Source: an uncultured Clostridia bacterium (GTDB lineage: Bacteria; Bacillota; Clostridia; Oscillospirales; CAG-272). Taken from it: 32,826 bases of DNA. A program made the position numbers and the translations under genes. Within the stretch, counting starts at the first letter, position 1. Each line of letters begins with the position of its first letter. Positions 30,367 to 32,826 of the stretch are shown piece after piece. The DNA lies in the NCBI GenBank assembly GCA_945929845.1, contig CAMEON010000022.1:1-32826 (forward strand). Reading direction: 5' to 3'. Below the pieces are notes generated by a model. The model saw only the letters and a list, made by a program, of their open reading frames with translations. It had not been told where the DNA came from and ran no database searches.

Positions 30367-31374
30367 ATGGAATGGTTACAAACAATGGGCGTGACGGCAG
30401 GTATACTGGGCGGGGGGGCGTTGCTCCTTTCCGCCGTGTTCGGAGGGATCCTTCTGCCCATCCTGCGCAGATTCAAGCTGGGACAGCACATCTTTGAGGA
30501 GGGGCCGTCCTGGCACAAGAGCAAGGAAGGCACGCCCACCATGGGCGGGCTCAGCTTCATTCTGGCCTTTCTTCTGTGCGTGGCGGGTTACGCCGTGTAC
30601 CGGGCTGTCCGGGGGGAGGGGAGGGAGCTGATCCCCCTTGCGCTGACGGTGGTCTTTGCCCTGGGGAACGGGGCCATTGGTTTCGTGGACGACTACTGCA
30701 AGCTGATCAAGAAGCAGAACGAGGGCCTGACCGAGCGGCAGAAGCTGTTGCTCCAGGTGGTGCTGGCGGCGGCCTACCTGATCATGATGCGGGCCACCGG
30801 GCACCTGGAGACCGCCCTGCACATCCCCTTCACGGACTTCTACCTGGAGCTGTCCTGGTTCGCCTACGCTGTCTACCTGCTGGTGCTGGTGGGCTTTGTC
30901 AATGCCACCAACCTGACCGACGGGCTGGACGGGCTGGCTTCCTCCGTGTGCGCCACCGTGGCCGCCTTCATGCTGGCCTTCTCCTTCCTCACCGGCTCCT
31001 TTGAGATCTGCTCTCTGTCCTGCGCCCTCCTTGGCGGTATGCTGGGCTTCCTGATCTACAACCATCATCCGGCCCGGATGTTCATGGGGGACACCGGCTC
31101 CCTGTTCCTGGGCGGGGTGATCATGGGGTGCGCCGTCATGGCCGGGGAGCTGTTGCTCTTCGTGCTGGCGGGCTTCGTGTTCGTGCTGGATATGCTGTCC
31201 AGCCTGATCCAGCGGTACTACTTCAAGCTGACCCACGGCAAGCGGCTGTTCAGGATGGCCCCGTTCCACCACCACCTGGAGAAGTGCGGATGGCGGGAGG
31301 GGCAGATCGTGGCTCTGTTTGCCGGGGTGTCGGTGCTGTTCTGCCTGCTGGCGTTTCTGAGTTGTATTCTTTGA
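30367..31374 (+). CDS. mraY: Phospho-MurNAc-pentapeptide translocase MraY
   Basis: 335 residues with about ten hydrophobic segments, typical of the family. It transfers phospho-MurNAc-pentapeptide onto undecaprenyl phosphate to form lipid I on the inner face of the membrane. Catalytic motifs are present: KEGTPTMGGL, IGFVDDYCKLIKKQNEGL with the Asp pair, NATNLTDGLDGLAS, FMGDTGSLFLGG, and MAPFHHHLEKCGW with the His cluster. GAAAGGA lies about 10 nt before the ATG at 30367; an overlapping ATG 5 nt upstream is out of frame. It follows murF by 57 nt. ftsW starts 32 nt after this gene, with no murD between them. Confidence 0.97.
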   Translation: MEWLQTMGVTAGILGGGALLLSAVFGGILLPILRRFKLGQHIFEEGPSWHKSKEGTPTMGGLSFILAFLLCVAGYAVYRAVRGEGRELIPLALTVVFALGNGAIGFVDDYCKLIKKQNEGLTERQKLLLQVVLAAAYLIMMRATGHLETALHIPFTDFYLELSWFAYAVYLLVLVGFVNATNLTDGLDGLASSVCATVAAFMLAFSFLTGSFEICSLSCALLGGMLGFLIYNHHPARMFMGDTGSLFLGGVIMGCAVMAGELLLFVLAGFVFVLDMLSSLIQRYYFKLTHGKRLFRMAPFHHHLEKCGWREGQIVALFAGVSVLFCLLAFLSCIL

Positions 31375-31406
31375 GCAGAAAAAGCAAGGGAAGGGAGGTG
31401 TGACCC

Positions 31407-32708
31407 ATGTTCAAGGGCAAAGGCCCCGGCCGCTGGGATAAGCAGAAGAAAGAGCGGCGTTCCCTGGAGGATCGGATGGATGCCCTGGGGGACAGACTGG
31501 ATCGCTCCATGGAGCCAGGCGACCCCATCTACAGCGAGCCGGTGTACAGGAAGCAACCGCCTCTCCTGGAGTCAGACTATGTGTTGGTCAAAGGGCCGGT
31601 GGACATTCCCTTCCTGCTCATCGTGGTGGCATTGGCTGTGTTCGGAGCCATCATGGCGTACAGTGCCAGCTCGGTGTATGCGGCCCAGTACCACGACGAC
31701 AGCGCCTACTATGTCAAACGGCATCTGTTCTACCTGCTGGTTGCCTTCGCCGTCACCGCCGTGTTCGTCATCAAGGCCCGGCCCTGGTTCTGGCGGATGT
31801 TCGGCGTGTGCGCCTACATCATCTCCGTCATCCTTCTTTTGCTGGTTCTGGTCATCGGATCCAGCTACGGGTCCGGGGCTACCCGCTGGATCAGCATCGG
31901 CCCCATATCCGTACAGCCCTCTGAAATTGCCAAGATGGCGGTCATCCTGGTCATCGCCCTGGTCATGACCAAGCATGAAAAACAGATCGCCGCCCGGCAG
32001 AAGTTCGGCGGTCAGTTCCGCTACGGGGTGCTGTACCCCATGTGCATCTTCGGCTTCATCTGCGTGCTGGTCATGCTGGAGCATCACCTGTCCGGTATCA
32101 TCATCATCGGCCTTCTGGGCATTGTCACCATGTTCCTGGGCGGGACGGATAAGAAGTGGTTCTTCATCATCTTCGGCGTGGGGACGGTGGCCGTCCTGCT
32201 GGTTCTGCTGGTGTCGGATTACGCCCAGGCTCGGGTGATCACCTGGCTGAATATCGACGCAGTAGACCCTCTGGGGGCGGCCTGGCAGACCCTGCAGGGG
32301 CTGTATGCCATCGGTTCCGGCGGATTCTTCGGCGTGGGGCTGGGCAACAGCCGGCAGAAGTACGGCTATGTCTCCCAGCCCCAGAACGACTTCATTTTCA
32401 CCATTGTCTGCGAGGAGCTGGGCTTCATCGGCGCAGTGCTGGTGGTGGTGCTGTTCGGCCTTTTGGTGTGGCGGGGCTTTCGCATCGCCTCCAAGGCACC
32501 CGACAAGTTCACCGCCCTGGTCGCTTACGGGCTGACCGCCAAGGTGGCTCTGCAAACCATCCTGAATATTGCCGTGGTCACCAACTCCATGCCCAACACC
32601 GGTATCTCCTTGCCGTTCTTCTCCTCCGGCGGTACCTCCCTGATCCTCCAGATCTTCGAGATGGGCATCGTGCTGAATATTTCAAGGTACTCCTACCAGA
32701 AACGGTAA
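31407..32708 (+). CDS. ftsW: Septal peptidoglycan polymerase FtsW (SEDS family)
   Basis: 433 residues. A charged cytoplasmic N-terminal extension of about 63 residues (KGKGPGRWDKQKKERRSLED) precedes roughly ten membrane segments. SEDS motifs: YSASSVYA, GATRWISIGPISVQPSEIAKM, LIVMLEHHLSG-type loop (VMLEHHLSGIIII), YGYVSQPQNDFIFTIVCEEL, and NTGISLPFFSSGGTSL. Family knowledge: SEDS proteins polymerise lipid II into glycan strands together with a class B PBP, here probably the PASTA PBP encoded upstream. GGAGG lies 7-8 nt before the ATG. It could be named spoVE if used in sporulation; the sequence does not decide. The next downstream feature is a palindromic repeat; murG is not in the window. Confidence 0.94.
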   Translation: MFKGKGPGRWDKQKKERRSLEDRMDALGDRLDRSMEPGDPIYSEPVYRKQPPLLESDYVLVKGPVDIPFLLIVVALAVFGAIMAYSASSVYAAQYHDDSAYYVKRHLFYLLVAFAVTAVFVIKARPWFWRMFGVCAYIISVILLLLVLVIGSSYGSGATRWISIGPISVQPSEIAKMAVILVIALVMTKHEKQIAARQKFGGQFRYGVLYPMCIFGFICVLVMLEHHLSGIIIIGLLGIVTMFLGGTDKKWFFIIFGVGTVAVLLVLLVSDYAQARVITWLNIDAVDPLGAAWQTLQGLYAIGSGGFFGVGLGNSRQKYGYVSQPQNDFIFTIVCEELGFIGAVLVVVLFGLLVWRGFRIASKAPDKFTALVAYGLTAKVALQTILNIAVVTNSMPNTGISLPFFSSGGTSLILQIFEMGIVLNISRYSYQKR

Positions 32709-32776
32709 AGAGGACAGAAGAAAATACCGTTCAAGCACTTAGCCGTGATGTATTCAACTCGTCCCCTTCATATTAA

Positions 32777-32826
32777 GGAACCGCTGATTGATTCGGCGGC
32801 ACATCTTCGGCACATCTTTTCCCGCC
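32777..32826 (-). repeat. Palindromic MITE-like element, inverted copy running off the window
   Basis: GGAACCGCTGATTGATT, then the rest of the right half, in reverse orientation relative to the other copies, preceded by TTAA (32773-32776), a typical target sequence. It contains both tandem 11-bp units (CGGCACATCTT, the complement of AAGATGTGCCG). The window ends inside it. It lies 68 nt after the ftsW stop. Confidence 0.88.

Overview
The window looks like a chromosome segment of a high-GC, Gram-positive gut-type Clostridia, most likely an Oscillospirales/Ruminococcaceae-like organism. Three things point there: the division and cell-wall (dcw) operon has the Bacillota order and carries a PASTA-tailed class B PBP; promoters are consensus sigma-A with 17-bp spacers; and glycoside hydrolases and sugar-isomerase-like genes are abundant. 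No tRNA, rRNA, CRISPR array, transposase or phage gene was recognised.

Layout. Positions 1-629 hold the 3' end of a P-type cation ATPase. A minus-strand pair of sugar phosphate isomerase/epimerase-like TIM barrels (743-2510) is divergent from nicotinate phosphoribosyltransferase and a short inorganic pyrophosphatase (2747-4654); these two are functionally linked, since the first releases pyrophosphate. A lipoprotein and an FkbM-type methyltransferase lie on the minus strand (4740-7089), divergent from a HIT-family hydrolase (7193-7531). Next come a large secreted GH2 glycosidase and a DUF1015 protein (minus, 7801-13136), divergent from an operon encoding a split transketolase and a GH78 rhamnosidase-like enzyme (13542-17338). 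A minus-strand gene (18103-20646) encodes an unusual fusion of an NlpC/P60-like domain with a GH36 alpha-galactosidase-like domain. The rest (21501 to the end) is a dcw operon: mraZ, rsmH, an FtsL-like gene, a PASTA PBP, murE, murF, mraY, ftsW. It has a strong promoter followed by four 10-bp-spaced MraZ-type boxes. murD is absent between mraY and ftsW.

The most notable non-coding feature is a family of 160-bp palindromic, MITE-like elements: four near-full copies and three fragments in under 33 kb. The ends are GGAAACGCTGATTGAAT / GGAACCGCTGATTGATT, and three copies have exact 4-bp target duplications (CTTA, TTAA, CTAA). Almost the whole unit is an imperfect inverted repeat that would fold as one long RNA hairpin. 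Two copies are inserted exactly at TAA stop codons (GH2 gene and rsmH), and the duplication restores the stop. One copy sits inside the dcw operon. Two further repeat types occur: a 125-bp unit with perfect 25-bp inverted ends, and a diverged ~150-190-bp intergenic repeat.

The two leading candidates for something undescribed are the palindromic repeat family with its stop-codon insertions and the NlpC/P60-GH36 fusion. All functional calls come from reading motifs in the sequence; no database search was run.
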